Positions 34,774 to 45,000 of a DNA stretch of 64,000 bases are shown here, in pieces. The stretch's first letter is position 1. Every line of letters begins with the position of its first letter. The notes below the pieces were generated by a model, which was not told where the DNA came from, searched no databases, and saw only the letters and a program-made list of their open reading frames with translations. Location of the stretch: NCBI RefSeq assembly GCF_900078755.1, contig NZ_FKIH01000004.1. One strand, written 5' to 3'. Origin of the DNA: Ichthyocystis sparus (lineage in GTDB: Bacteria; Pseudomonadota; Gammaproteobacteria; Burkholderiales; 2013Ark19i). A program made the position numbers and the translations under genes.

Positions 34774-35415
34774 ATGTTTACTGGCATAGTTTCTGGTATT
34801 GGTCGGGTGGTTAATGTAGATCCTGGTAATTCTGGTTTGCGTATTGTGGTGGATCTGTGCATAGATAAAACCTCTTTTGATTATTCAAGTGTGTCTGTTG
34901 GTGACAGTTTGTGTGTTTCTGGTGTTTGTCTAACTGTGGAGTCGGTTGCTGGTTCTAAATTTTCCTTTTATGTATCTAAAGAAACCTTGTCCCTTACTTG
35001 TGGACTCGATACGCTTGGGGCTCTTGTTAATTTAGAACCATCTTTGAAAGTTTCTTCTTTGCTAGGCGGGCATTTTATGTATGGACATGTTGACTGTGTA
35101 GGCTCGATTGTGGGCTGGAGCTTGGTCGGTGATTCTACGGAGATGGTGGTTTCCATTCCAATTTTATTTGCTCCACATATAGCCAGAAAATGTTCTATTG
35201 CTGTTAACGGTATTAGTCTTACAGTAAATGCAGTTTATGATGGTGTGGGATATGTGCGTTTCAGTGTAAACTTGATTCCGTATACGCTTTCCCATACGAT
35301 GGCCCATTGTCTTAGTTTGTCGTCTTCTGTGAATATCGAAGTTGACATGATGTCTCGCTATGTCCTGCGTTGCACTGAAGTGTTTTTGAATAATTCAAGA
35401 AATAACGGTGATTGA
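34774..35415 (+). CDS. ribE: Riboflavin synthase, alpha chain
   Basis: 213 residues from ATG 34774 (MFTGIVSGIGRV), the invariant family start. It dismutates 6,7-dimethyl-8-ribityllumazine to riboflavin. Two lumazine-binding repeats are visible, each with its CL/SLTV element: VSGVCLTVE in the first half and VNGISLTVN in the second. The central GGHFMYGHVD motif is intact. No FMN riboswitch consensus is visible upstream. The stop overlaps the ribBA start by one base. Confidence 0.95.
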   Translation: MFTGIVSGIGRVVNVDPGNSGLRIVVDLCIDKTSFDYSSVSVGDSLCVSGVCLTVESVAGSKFSFYVSKETLSLTCGLDTLGALVNLEPSLKVSSLLGGHFMYGHVDCVGSIVGWSLVGDSTEMVVSIPILFAPHIARKCSIAVNGISLTVNAVYDGVGYVRFSVNLIPYTLSHTMAHCLSLSSSVNIEVDMMSRYVLRCTEVFLNNSRNNGD

Positions 35416-36434
35416 TGCCAGTTTCTTCAATACAAGAGGTTTTGTCTGATTTTTCCAAGGGGAAAATGGTCGTTATCGTGGATGATATCTTCCGCGAAAA
35501 CGAAGGTGACCTGGTAATAGCAGCAGACTTTGTTACGCCGGAAGCCATAAATTTTATGGCTATCCATGGGAGAGGATGTGTGTGTGTTCCTCTTTCTGGA
35601 GAGATGTGCGATCGTCTAAATTTTTATCCCATGGTCCCTACTTCCCCCCTGGGCAGCACTGCTTTTACCGTGGCTGTGGATGCGTCTAGCGGAATTACTA
35701 CCGGCATGTCTGCCCACGATAGATATGTGACAGTCTATAAAATGCTTTCACCCGATGCCGTTCCGGATGATTTCAAGCGCCCAGGACACGTGTTTCCATT
35801 GCGCGCTTTTGACGGCGGAGTTCTTGTGCGCTCAGGACATACTGAGGCTAGCGTGGATTTATGTCGGGCAGCTAACTTGTCTCCTGCTGCCGTGATTTGT
35901 GAAGTTATCAACGACGATGGTTCTATGTCCAGGTTGCCAGATTTGGAGAAATTTGCTCTTCGCCATGGGCTTAAAATAGGATTGATCGAGGAGCTAGTTG
36001 ATTATCGTTTGAATAATGAGCAGATTTTGTCTTTTAGTGATGAATTTAGTCTCTGTAATAATATCTCTGTTAGACAATACTGTGATCTTGTTGATGGTTG
36101 CGTTTGGTGCGTAGTGTGCAGAAGTGATGCCTTGCATGGTGAAGGAGACTTGCTGATTAGTAAGGGTTTTTTTGGTGATGTTTCTATGAGCGAAGATGTC
36201 TCTGCCACCTTGATGAAGCGTATGAATGGCTTGTTGCCTGAGGAAGGGACTGTAGGTCTCTTTCGTTTGATTAAGGGTTCTTTGGGTATGCTCTTCAAGG
36301 ATCTATCCAAGATATCTTCCTTAGATGTAATGTTTAAGAGGACGGAAGCAGCTCTAGACTTTATAGCTAAAGATGTATCGCTTACTCGAGTAGATTTATC
36401 TTTTGATGACTGGAAGGCGTGTTTTGACCTATAG
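35415..36434 (+). CDS. ribB: 3,4-dihydroxy-2-butanone-4-phosphate synthase with a degenerate GTP cyclohydrolase II-like domain
   Basis: 339 residues. The N-terminal ~200 residues form a complete RibB domain: DDIFRENEGDLVIAADF, HGRGCVCVPL, and GHTEASVDLCRAA. It converts ribulose 5-phosphate to the four-carbon riboflavin precursor. The C-terminal ~120 residues are where RibA would be in RibBA fusions, but the zinc Cys cluster (Cys-x2-GD...Cys-x-Cys) and the conserved R-H-S-E-C motif are absent, so GTP cyclohydrolase activity is unlikely. A separate ribA is expected elsewhere. Translationally coupled to ribE and followed by ribH. Confidence 0.92.
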   Translation: MPVSSIQEVLSDFSKGKMVVIVDDIFRENEGDLVIAADFVTPEAINFMAIHGRGCVCVPLSGEMCDRLNFYPMVPTSPLGSTAFTVAVDASSGITTGMSAHDRYVTVYKMLSPDAVPDDFKRPGHVFPLRAFDGGVLVRSGHTEASVDLCRAANLSPAAVICEVINDDGSMSRLPDLEKFALRHGLKIGLIEELVDYRLNNEQILSFSDEFSLCNNISVRQYCDLVDGCVWCVVCRSDALHGEGDLLISKGFFGDVSMSEDVSATLMKRMNGLLPEEGTVGLFRLIKGSLGMLFKDLSKISSLDVMFKRTEAALDFIAKDVSLTRVDLSFDDWKACFDL

Positions 36435-36463
36435 ACAAATATCGCTTTTTATGGAGGTGGTTA

Positions 36464-36943
36464 ATGTCTGCTGAAAGTTTATTGAGAAATGATGATCTAC
36501 CATTCGACGTTTCTTCCTTTAATCTGGTTGTTGGGGTTGTTACCAGCCGTTTCAATTTTGGTATTACCGCCTATCTCAGAGACCGTTGTGTTGGCAGGCT
36601 TTTATCCAGGGGAATTACAGAGTCTAACTTGTTGCAAGTGAGTGTTCCCGGGTCTCTGGAGGTTTCCTATGCCCTTTCACTGTTGGCCCGCCACTCTTGT
36701 CGCCCAAACGTCTTGGTGGCCATTGGTAGTGTCATTCGTGGAGATACTTTTCACTTTGATGTTGTTGCTTTGCAAAGTGCAGCGTCCATATACCGAGTTC
36801 AGGAAGATGTTGATTTGCCTGTGGTTAACGGCATCTTGACAACTGATAATTTTCTTCAAGCATCTGATAGAATTCGTCGCGGCGAGGATTTTGCTGATTG
36901 CGCTATAGAAATGGCACTTTTGCGCCAATTTTTAAAATCTTAG
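36464..36943 (+). CDS. ribH: 6,7-dimethyl-8-ribityllumazine synthase
   Basis: 159 residues, normal family length. It condenses the RibB product with 5-amino-6-ribitylaminouracil. Recognised from VVTSRFNFGITAYL (usual VASRFN motif), VPGSLEVSYAL (usual VPGA-E-P), IGSVIRGDTFHFDVV and the end NGILTTDN. The usual Ala in VPGA is Ser here. GGAGGTGG (36451-36458) is a very good ribosome-binding site. Confidence 0.95.
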   Translation: MSAESLLRNDDLPFDVSSFNLVVGVVTSRFNFGITAYLRDRCVGRLLSRGITESNLLQVSVPGSLEVSYALSLLARHSCRPNVLVAIGSVIRGDTFHFDVVALQSAASIYRVQEDVDLPVVNGILTTDNFLQASDRIRRGEDFADCAIEMALLRQFLKS

Positions 36944-36961
36944 TGATTTAGGATCTATACC

Positions 36962-37450
36962 ATGATGCATGATTCTCTTTGTAAATCAAGAGCTAAGAGT
37001 CCAGGTTTTTCCAGCAGATCTCGCTCTAGGGTTTGTGCAATGAAGTGCCTTTACAGGTATTTTTTGCTGAATGATGCTCAGCGCACTAATGAAGAGCCCT
37101 ACTCCAACTTAAGGTGCGTTTTAGATACGGATAGCGATTATTTTAGGTGTAATAAAGATTACTTCGAGGTCTTGTTTGCTGGGATCGGAGATTATATGCG
37201 CGAGATTCTAGAATGCTTGTCTAAGTGCTTGGATCGCCCAATTTCTAGAGTTACTCCAGTGGAGATGGCTATTCTTGTTGTCTCCGTTTTTGAGCTACTC
37301 TATCAGAAGAATGTCCCAGCTCCCGTCGTTATTAACGAGGCCGTAGAGTTAGCCAAAGTGTACGGAGGAACAGATGGCTATAAGTATGTCAACAACGTCC
37401 TAGACAAGCTGTCCACAGAAATAAAAGAATCTATCGCGGCTACGGTCTAG
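36962..37450 (+). CDS. nusB: Transcription antitermination factor NusB
   Basis: 162 residues, all-helical. NusB binds boxA RNA with S10 (NusE) in rRNA antitermination. The basic N-terminus SRSRVCAMKCLYRYFL is the RNA-facing part; the C-terminal VTPVEMAILVVSVFELLY and INEAVELAKVYGGTDGYKYVNNVLDKL (shortened) identify the family. It follows ribH, a frequent pairing. ATG 36962 or 36965 could be the start. It ends 10 bp before the convergent ffh stop. Confidence 0.92.
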   Translation: MMHDSLCKSRAKSPGFSSRSRSRVCAMKCLYRYFLLNDAQRTNEEPYSNLRCVLDTDSDYFRCNKDYFEVLFAGIGDYMREILECLSKCLDRPISRVTPVEMAILVVSVFELLYQKNVPAPVVINEAVELAKVYGGTDGYKYVNNVLDKLSTEIKESIAATV

Positions 37451-37460
37451 TAAACTAAAT

Positions 37461-38801
37461 CTAACGACTAAACCCTCTTACGAGACCCATAAGCTTCTCT
37501 ATGCTGCCACCACCCTTACTAAGCTGCTTTACTGCTTTTTGAGTCTTTTCAAATTGTGAAATAAGCTTATTTACTTCCTGCACCGTAGTTCCAGCCCCAG
37601 AGGCAATCCTTCTCTTTCTAGAAGCCTTAATTATTTCTGGTGTCTTGCGCTCTTGCTCAGTCATGGAGTCCACAATTCCTAGCGATAACTTAACAGTTTT
37701 AGCCGTCTGAGGTATATGTTTTGCTGTCGCCGCCGCTAGATCCCTAGGTAACTTATCAAGGAATCCAGGTACTGAGCTTATATTCTGTATTTGCGCCAAC
37801 TGACTTCTAAAATCTGTCATGTCAAATTTCTTTTTAGACTTTCTTACATCTTTTTCTTCGAGACGACTCTTTTCTGCTTTCTGTGCAAACTCAACTAGTG
37901 ATACTACGTCACCCATCCCAAGTATGCGTGACGCCATCCTATCAGGGTAGAATTCCTCTAACCCATCCATTTTTTCTGATACACCGCAAAACTTTATCGG
38001 CGCACCAATAGTATCCCATACTGATAGTATTGCTCCGCCGCGAGTGTCACCATCTAGCTTTGTAGCTATAACACCAGTAATATTTACAGCATTCTTGAAA
38101 GCAATAGAGGTATTGACCGCATCCTGACCCAACATGCTATCTACCACTAGAAAAGTTTCAACAGGAGAGAGAATGTTTACTAGCTCAGTGAGTTCTCTCA
38201 TCATCGGCTCATCAACGGAAGTTCGACCAGCAGTGTCAAAAATTACAATTTCATACGAATTGCTACGCGCATGCTCAAGCACTGATCTAGCTATGTCCTG
38301 GGGTGATCTTTTACCCGTTTCATGAAAATCTATGGACAACTGACCAGCTAGAATTCTAAGCTGGTCAATAGCTGCCGGCCTGTAAACGTCACCACTGGAT
38401 AGAAGCACCCTCTTTTTGGTTTTATCATGAATAAATTTGGCCAATTTACCAGCAGTCGTGGTCTTACCTGAGCCCTGCAAGCCAGCTAAGAGCAACACCG
38501 TAGGCGGCGCAGAGCTCAAGTTTATCTCAGACTTTGCCGCACCAAATAAATCCGTTAGCTCCTTGTGAACTATACCAACAAAGGCCTGCTCAGGTGTCAG
38601 GCTGGAAAGCACCTTCTGTCCTATTGACTTTTCTTTGACACCGTCTATAAACCTCTTCAGAGTGCTTAACGCAATGTCAGCTTCCACCAAAGCTACTCTA
38701 ACCTCACGCAGAGCATCCTCTATATTTTTTTCCGATATCCTAGCCTTTCCACTCAAAGTTTTCTGAATATCATAGAAACGCGAAGCTAACTGATCAAACA
38801 T
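37461..38801 (-). CDS. ffh: Signal recognition particle protein Ffh, with a methionine-poor M domain
   Basis: 446 residues. It targets inner-membrane proteins cotranslationally. The N domain is followed by the G domain with LQGSGKTTTAGKLA (about 105-118), DTAGR and TKLDGDTRGG. The M domain (about 326-446) keeps the RNA-binding SRKRRIASGAGT helix-turn. It has only three Met in about 120 residues, where relatives usually have more than a dozen lining the signal-peptide groove. Transcribed after the MidA-type methyltransferase gene, which is 24 bp upstream. Confidence 0.95.
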   Translation of the reverse strand: MFDQLASRFYDIQKTLSGKARISEKNIEDALREVRVALVEADIALSTLKRFIDGVKEKSIGQKVLSSLTPEQAFVGIVHKELTDLFGAAKSEINLSSAPPTVLLLAGLQGSGKTTTAGKLAKFIHDKTKKRVLLSSGDVYRPAAIDQLRILAGQLSIDFHETGKRSPQDIARSVLEHARSNSYEIVIFDTAGRTSVDEPMMRELTELVNILSPVETFLVVDSMLGQDAVNTSIAFKNAVNITGVIATKLDGDTRGGAILSVWDTIGAPIKFCGVSEKMDGLEEFYPDRMASRILGMGDVVSLVEFAQKAEKSRLEEKDVRKSKKKFDMTDFRSQLAQIQNISSVPGFLDKLPRDLAAATAKHIPQTAKTVKLSLGIVDSMTEQERKTPEIIKASRKRRIASGAGTTVQEVNKLISQFEKTQKAVKQLSKGGGSIEKLMGLVRGFSR

Positions 38802-38825
38802 GGTGGAAGCTCTTAACCCAGTAAC

Positions 38826-39965
38826 CTACAGTTTATATGATATATCTCCAGCTGAAAATGAGGTAGTGCCTAGGTCCATGTTTTTTTCCCAAGTTATAAC
38901 TTTGAATATTTCACCCATTTCATGAGGATTGATTAATATTTGTAGTGACTGCGCGTCGATATGATTCATGGGGCCTATTATGTCTGGACTCTTATTTAGT
39001 ACATTCGTAAAAAACCTTCCTTGAGATATATACCCGTGTAACGTAAGTCCCATATTGTGCGCTATCTCTGCTAGTAGAGAAAAATTTACATGTACCGAGA
39101 TGTCTTGGGACCCAATGTTGCTCAAAAAGTTGTCATGTGTAAGCTGTTTGTTATGACACATTAAAGTTCCACACGGGCGTGATGGCATGTAGTAGACCGA
39201 TTCCTCAAAACCATAATCGATAATTTGCAATATGCCTCTGTCAAGGTAAGAGACGACTTTTTCAAAAAATAACTGCGCTTTGGGATGTACTTCACTCTCG
39301 TAGGGTAGACTGCCTTGCTTGTTAAGATAGATAAGCCTGTCGTTTGCATGTTTTTCTAGTGATTCATCAGGGCTAGAGTCCTCAAGTTCGCGCCACTCAA
39401 CCATAATCTGATCATCCTGGGGCGCTGTTATTCCACATCTCCAAGTTTTTTCATGTGTCCACCGCAACAGTTCACAGGGAATAGCATCAATTACTTCGTT
39501 GCCAAACACTATACCACTAGTACATCTTGGTTGCAGATCATCTATCCACGATACTTTGGATAACATATTTCTGCTCAACTTAGACTCTATATTTTTTTTT
39601 TGTAACTTTTTTAGATGGGGTGATATTTCATATATTTTGTATCCCTTAAGCGGGATTTTATGTTTTTCAATCTCGTTACATATGGTGCAAGCAAGAGATC
39701 CATCTCCAGCCCCTAGTTCAGTTATGCAGCATTTTTCATTGTTAATTAGGGTTTTCCATTGACTTACTAGTGCTCTACCTAGGTGATTGGATAAAATCGG
39801 TGCAGTGATAAAATCTCCCTTTGTACCAAAAGGTTGGTTTTCTGTAGACATGTAATATCCAAACTCACCGTCGTATAGCGCTATTTCCATAAATAGGGAA
39901 AACGGTATCCAGCGCTTAGAAGAGTCCTTGATTACGGATATTATCTTTTTGGGCAGATTATTCAT
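38826..39965 (-). CDS. SAM-dependent methyltransferase, MidA/NDUFAF7 (DUF185) family
   Basis: 379 residues. Family signature near the N-terminus: FSLFMEIALYDGEFGYYM, then FGTKGDFITAPI and the SAM-binding ITELGAGDGSLA (about residue 79-90), with GNEVIDAIPCE further on. The mitochondrial homologue methylates an arginine of complex I; the bacterial substrate is not established, so I give no symbol. It is divergent from ttcA with only 22 bp between start codons, and upstream of ffh. Confidence 0.88.
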   Translation of the reverse strand: MNNLPKKIISVIKDSSKRWIPFSLFMEIALYDGEFGYYMSTENQPFGTKGDFITAPILSNHLGRALVSQWKTLINNEKCCITELGAGDGSLACTICNEIEKHKIPLKGYKIYEISPHLKKLQKKNIESKLSRNMLSKVSWIDDLQPRCTSGIVFGNEVIDAIPCELLRWTHEKTWRCGITAPQDDQIMVEWRELEDSSPDESLEKHANDRLIYLNKQGSLPYESEVHPKAQLFFEKVVSYLDRGILQIIDYGFEESVYYMPSRPCGTLMCHNKQLTHDNFLSNIGSQDISVHVNFSLLAEIAHNMGLTLHGYISQGRFFTNVLNKSPDIIGPMNHIDAQSLQILINPHEMGEIFKVITWEKNMDLGTTSFSAGDISYKL

Positions 39966-39987
39966 GATTAATACGTAAAGGGGTCAT

Positions 39988-40854
39988 ATGGACGTATTGC
40001 CTTGGAAGCAAAAACGAGAGTGTACCAAACTGGAAAAAAGACTGCGCCGGCAGGTTGGACAAGCTATACAAGATTTCTCAATGATAAGCGATGGCGATCT
40101 AGTAATGGTTTGTATGTCCGGAGGAAAAGATAGCTATACTCTACTAGATATTTTATTGAAATTTTCACAAATAGCCCCAATTAAATTCGGCATCATTGCA
40201 GTTAATATTGACCAAGGGCATCCAGAATTTCCTAAAGATGTTCTTCCAGCATACGCCGCATCTCTAGGTGTGCCCTTCCATTGTGAATATCAAAATACAC
40301 TTGAGATAATTAACCGAGTTTTGCGACCACAAGATACCAAATGTTCTCTATGCTCCAGATTGCGAAGGGGAATTTTATACCGTCTTGCTGATGAGCTAGG
40401 GTCAAACAAAATCGCCCTGGGCCACCATCGAGATGACATTATAGAAACTTTTTTTCTAAACATGTTTTTTGGTGGAGTAATGAAAGCCATGCCACCAAGA
40501 CTGTTATCTGATGATCATGCTCACATTGTTATCCGTCCCTTATCTTATGTTTCAGAGAAAGATACACAGCTTTGGGCAGAACATAGGAAGTTTCCGATTA
40601 TTCCATGCAACTTGTGTGGTAGCCAAAAAAATATGCAGAGAGCACAAATTAAGGAAATGTTAAACTCCTGGAGCAGGGATTATCCTGGCCGCGTTCAGAC
40701 TATTTTCAAAAGCCTGTTTAACGTAGTGCCATCACATTTGCTTGATAAAAAGTTAGCTGAAAGTTTGTCTATGCCTACATGCGAATCATCTGACCATGTT
40801 GATGGTGTTGCTTCGCCTGATGTGCATACAGGTACTATACAATGGGTATCATGA
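39988..40854 (+). CDS. ttcA: tRNA 2-thiocytidine biosynthesis protein TtcA
   Basis: 288 residues. It thiolates C32 of certain tRNAs using an iron-sulfur cluster. The PP-loop SGGKDSYTLLDIL is at about residues 45-57. Two CxxC pairs are present, CSLCSRLRRG (about 118) and PCNLCGSQ (about 208), matching the TtcA cluster cysteines. ATG 39988 has AAAGGGG (39977-39983). Divergent from the methyltransferase gene. Confidence 0.94.
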   Translation: MDVLPWKQKRECTKLEKRLRRQVGQAIQDFSMISDGDLVMVCMSGGKDSYTLLDILLKFSQIAPIKFGIIAVNIDQGHPEFPKDVLPAYAASLGVPFHCEYQNTLEIINRVLRPQDTKCSLCSRLRRGILYRLADELGSNKIALGHHRDDIIETFFLNMFFGGVMKAMPPRLLSDDHAHIVIRPLSYVSEKDTQLWAEHRKFPIIPCNLCGSQKNMQRAQIKEMLNSWSRDYPGRVQTIFKSLFNVVPSHLLDKKLAESLSMPTCESSDHVDGVASPDVHTGTIQWVS

Positions 40855-40879
40855 TGACAATATTCTATGAGTGTTGTAT

Positions 40880-42031
40880 ATGGGATGTAGAGAAATTCAT
40901 TTCAGAAGCAGATGTTTTCTGGCACCACTCCTTATTGTACCCGTTTTACTTATTGCTTCATGTTTGTCTAGCGAACCTAACAACGAGTTTGATACTGAAA
41001 ACTTAGGATACAATAAGGAGCATTCGGTCGAATTTCTAAATACGGACCTGGACAGGGCTCGATATGGTAATTTGCGTAGTTCAATACCAGTCATAGGCTC
41101 TGTTATCTCTTCTAATCAGGTCGATATTTCGACCCAACAGGCAGGCAATGTCTCTAAAACTATGTTTAAAAGAGGAGATTTTGTTCATAGAGGAGATCTT
41201 TTAGCATCCCTTGATAAGGAAATTTTTATTCACAGACGTGAACAAGCTAAAAGCCAGTATGATGTAGGCTCCTCTCAGCTTGTTCTTGCGCAGAAGGACT
41301 TTTCTAATACTCAACAACTTTACAAAAAGGGGTTTGTTTCTGATTTTGCTTTTGAAACAGCCAGCGCTAATTTGCAGCAAAAAAAGGCACAGTTAGCTCT
41401 TTACAAAGCCCAGTATGAAGAGATATGCGATCAAATAAGAGATGCTGATTTTTATTCGCCAATTAATGGATATGTTGCCGATTCTTATGTAAATACTGGA
41501 CAAAGTGTTGTTCCTGGTCAGAAACTGTTTTCAGTATTAGATCTGGAGCATCTTGAGGCAAGTTTGATGGTTCCAGCAGAGAATATATTGCGTATTAAAA
41601 TTAAAACTCCAGCAGAATTATTTATAGGAAATGCACACAAGCATATCAATTCATTTGTTTCCAGGATATCACCCAAGTCTGAACCTGATTCTCACACATT
41701 TACAGTATTTGCTCCTGTCCCAAACCCAGGAAACGTCTTCAAGGAAGGAGTATTTGTAAAGGGTTTTTTAGTTACAGATGTTCATCGCCATGCGATTGTT
41801 GTTCCTGAGGTTGCTATTCATGAAGAGTCAGGACGTAGTTTTGTTTATCTAATAAGTAATGACAAAATCGTTAAACAGTACGTAGAGACTGGCCTTATAG
41901 ACAAAGTTCAAAGTTATGTTGAAATCCTATCCGGTCTAAAAAATGGCGATCTTATAGTATCAAAAGACCTAGGTTCTTTGGCCCAAGGAACATATGTAAA
42001 GATTGTCACACTTGCCGGCGGTAAAGCATGA
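40880..42031 (+). CDS. RND efflux periplasmic adaptor (membrane fusion) lipoprotein
   Basis: 383 residues from ATG 40880; GTG 40871 is an alternative. A lipoprotein signal ends in LLIASC (about residues 26-31), so the protein is probably anchored to the inner membrane by lipid. The split biotinyl-lipoyl domain (SVISSNQVDISTQQAG ... RGDFVHRGDLLASLD) flanks a coiled-coil hairpin (about 115-185), followed by beta-barrel and membrane-proximal domains. It bridges the RND pump to a TolC-type channel. The pump gene follows after 7 bp. Confidence 0.9.
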   Translation: MGCREIHFRSRCFLAPLLIVPVLLIASCLSSEPNNEFDTENLGYNKEHSVEFLNTDLDRARYGNLRSSIPVIGSVISSNQVDISTQQAGNVSKTMFKRGDFVHRGDLLASLDKEIFIHRREQAKSQYDVGSSQLVLAQKDFSNTQQLYKKGFVSDFAFETASANLQQKKAQLALYKAQYEEICDQIRDADFYSPINGYVADSYVNTGQSVVPGQKLFSVLDLEHLEASLMVPAENILRIKIKTPAELFIGNAHKHINSFVSRISPKSEPDSHTFTVFAPVPNPGNVFKEGVFVKGFLVTDVHRHAIVVPEVAIHEESGRSFVYLISNDKIVKQYVETGLIDKVQSYVEILSGLKNGDLIVSKDLGSLAQGTYVKIVTLAGGKA

Positions 42032-42038
42032 GGAAATA

Positions 42039-45000
42039 GTGTTAATATCCAAAATTAGCGTAGGCAACCCAGTTTTTGCTACCATGATGATGGCTGCTTT
42101 GGTTGTATTTGGGCTGTCATCTCTTCCTAAGTTGCCAGTGCAGCAGTACCCAGATGTTAATTTTCCGGTGGTGTCTGTAAAGACCTTGTATACCGGTGCA
42201 TCGCCAGATGTAGTGGAAACAGAAGTTTCAGAGCCAATAGAAAAAGCAATTAACACAATTTCTGGTCTGAAGGAGATAAGTTCTCGTTCTTATCAAGGAC
42301 TATCAATTGTTACTGCCACTTTTTTGCTCAAGGTGGACACTAATGTGGCAGCAAATGATGTGCGGGAAAGAATAAGTGCAATTCGAGCAAAGTTTCCTAG
42401 TGGCGTGAGTGTGCCAGAAGTTTCACGTTTTGATCCAAATAGTAGCCCCATCATTTCTATTGCCATTCAATCCAACTCAAGATCTGTTGAGTATATAACT
42501 GATCTTGTAAAGCGAGTTATCGTTCCTCGATTGCAGACAACTGATGGCGTTGGTGCTGTTCATACCCTGGGCAGTCAGGCAAAGCAGATTACCATAGCAG
42601 TTGATCCAGATTTGCTAACCTCGTTTGGCGTTGGCGTGGAAAGTCTTTTAAACGTTATTAGTTCTGATAATCGCGACTTGGCAGTCGGTTCTTTTATAGC
42701 GGATGGTGGAAGAGAGCCAAATGTGGAGGTAAAAAATCGTGTAAAATATCCGCTAGATTTTGGATTATTATACATTTCCAAGGGAGTTCAACTTCGTAAC
42801 GTGGCCAATATACTTATCGGCCGACAAGATCCGCAAAGCATGGCTTTAAGCAATAGCCAACCTACAGTAGGGTTAGAGGTTATAAAAACTGATGATGCTA
42901 ATCTTATTGAGACAGTTAATCGTGTGCGTGCAACCGTAGATAAGATGAATGAAGAATTTAACGGAGATATTAGACTAGATATTGTTCGTGATTCCTCAAA
43001 CAAAATTCGTGCTGCCGTAAGGAATTTCAGGAATACCATTATTGAGGGAGTAATTCTTACAATACTTACCGTCTTTTTATTTTTGGGATCTTGGAGATCA
43101 ACAGTAATTACAGGTCTTACTGTGCCAATTACTTTAATAAGTTCTTTTGCTGGCATGTATGCCATGGGCTTTTCTATTAATTTCCTAACATTGATGGCAT
43201 TGTCCTTGAGTGTTGGTTTTTTAATAGATGATGCCATTGTTGTTCGTGAAAATATAATTCGTCACTTAGAAATGGGAAAAGATGCAGTTCATGCCTCACT
43301 GGATGGAACAGATGAAATAGGACTCGCAGTAATTGCTACTACTATGACAGTTGTTGCTGTTTTTTTGCCGGTAGCCTTTATGGGGGGAATAATAGGCCAG
43401 TTTTTTAAGGAATTTGGAGTTACTGTTTCGTTTGTCGTTATCGTGTCCATGTTCGTTAGTTTTACTTTAGATCCGATGATGTCTTCTGTTTGGCACGATC
43501 CAGATGTTGGAGGAAAGTCATCTAATGTTTTCATTAAGCCTATCGTTAAGGCTATTAATTATATTCAAAAAGCTTTGTCATTTTTGTATGTTTTAGTGGT
43601 GAAATGGTGTCTAAGTCGTCGGTTAGTGGTTATTATTTTTGCAATTTTTGTGATGGGTTTGAGTATATACACTATTAGATTTTTGGGGGTTGATTTTGTT
43701 CCAGCCGGTGATTACAGTGAAATAATAGTAGATTTTCAATCTGCTGCTGGATCTTCCATATATGTTACTGCTGATAAAGCCAAACAAATTGATGCAATTT
43801 TATATTCTTTTCCTGAAGTTTCCCAAACTCTTACTTCTATAAATTCCGAGTCATCTGGAAAAAGAAGCAAAACAGCAGGGCGTGTTTACGTTAAATTGGT
43901 GCCTATAAAGGACAGAAGTAGGTCTGTTAATGATTTAATTCCAATTATCCGTGAAAGATTATCGCGAGTGGGGGGAATTAGAATAGGTCTTGTTGGTGTG
44001 CAAGGTCCAACAGGTAATAGAATGCCAATAGAAATTAAGATTATGGGAGATAATTATGTAGAGTTGAATAGGTTGTCGTCACTTCTAGTAAATAAGATGC
44101 AAGCTGCAAATATTTTTAGTGACACAAGATTGAGTACCGATGATTTACGACCAGTAGTAGAGATTAAAGTTGATACCACTAAAGCAGCAAGTATGGGTAT
44201 GAGTGTTACTTACTTAGCCAATGCATTAAGGATTTTGGTTGGGGGAGATACTTCTGAAGTGTGGCAAGCCCCAGATGGCACAGGATATACCGTACTATTA
44301 AGACTTAATTCATCCGACTTAAGGTCAGTGCATGACTTGTCTCATCTGTATATTGCCGTTCCTGGTACAGTAAAATCAAACTTGGTTCCCCTGTCTGAGC
44401 TTGTTTCTTTGAAACAAGTTCATATGAGTAACGTACGAGAACATATTAATTTGATGAAGTCTGTGAAAATTACCTCGGGTGTGCTTGTTGGCCGTAGTTT
44501 GAGCAAAGCTACCAATTTAGCCAAATTGTTAATTAAAAATTTACACATTCCAAGTGGGTACACAGTGAGTATATCTGGTGATAGTGAGGATATGAAAGAG
44601 TCTGTCGGCTACACTGTAGAGGCATTGCTGCTTGCTGTGGGATTTATTTATATGATTCTTGCTTCCCAGTTTCATAGTTTTATAGATCCAGTAATTATTA
44701 TGACTACATTGCCGTTTTCTGTAATTGGAGTGGTAGGTGCTTTGGTACTCTTTAGATCTTCGTTTAACATATTCTCTATGATTGGTACAATTATGTTAAT
44801 GGGGCTTGTCACAAAGAATGGAATATTGCTAGTTGATTTTGCCAATATTAGAATGCGTAAAGGGGATAGTGCTTACGATGCTATTTTGTCAGCAGCCCGT
44901 ACTCGTCTTCGTCCAATTCTCATGACGACCATTTCCATGCTGGCCGGTATGTTTCCTTCTGCATTTGGAGTAGGAGAAGGTTCTGAGTCCAGTGCTCCTA

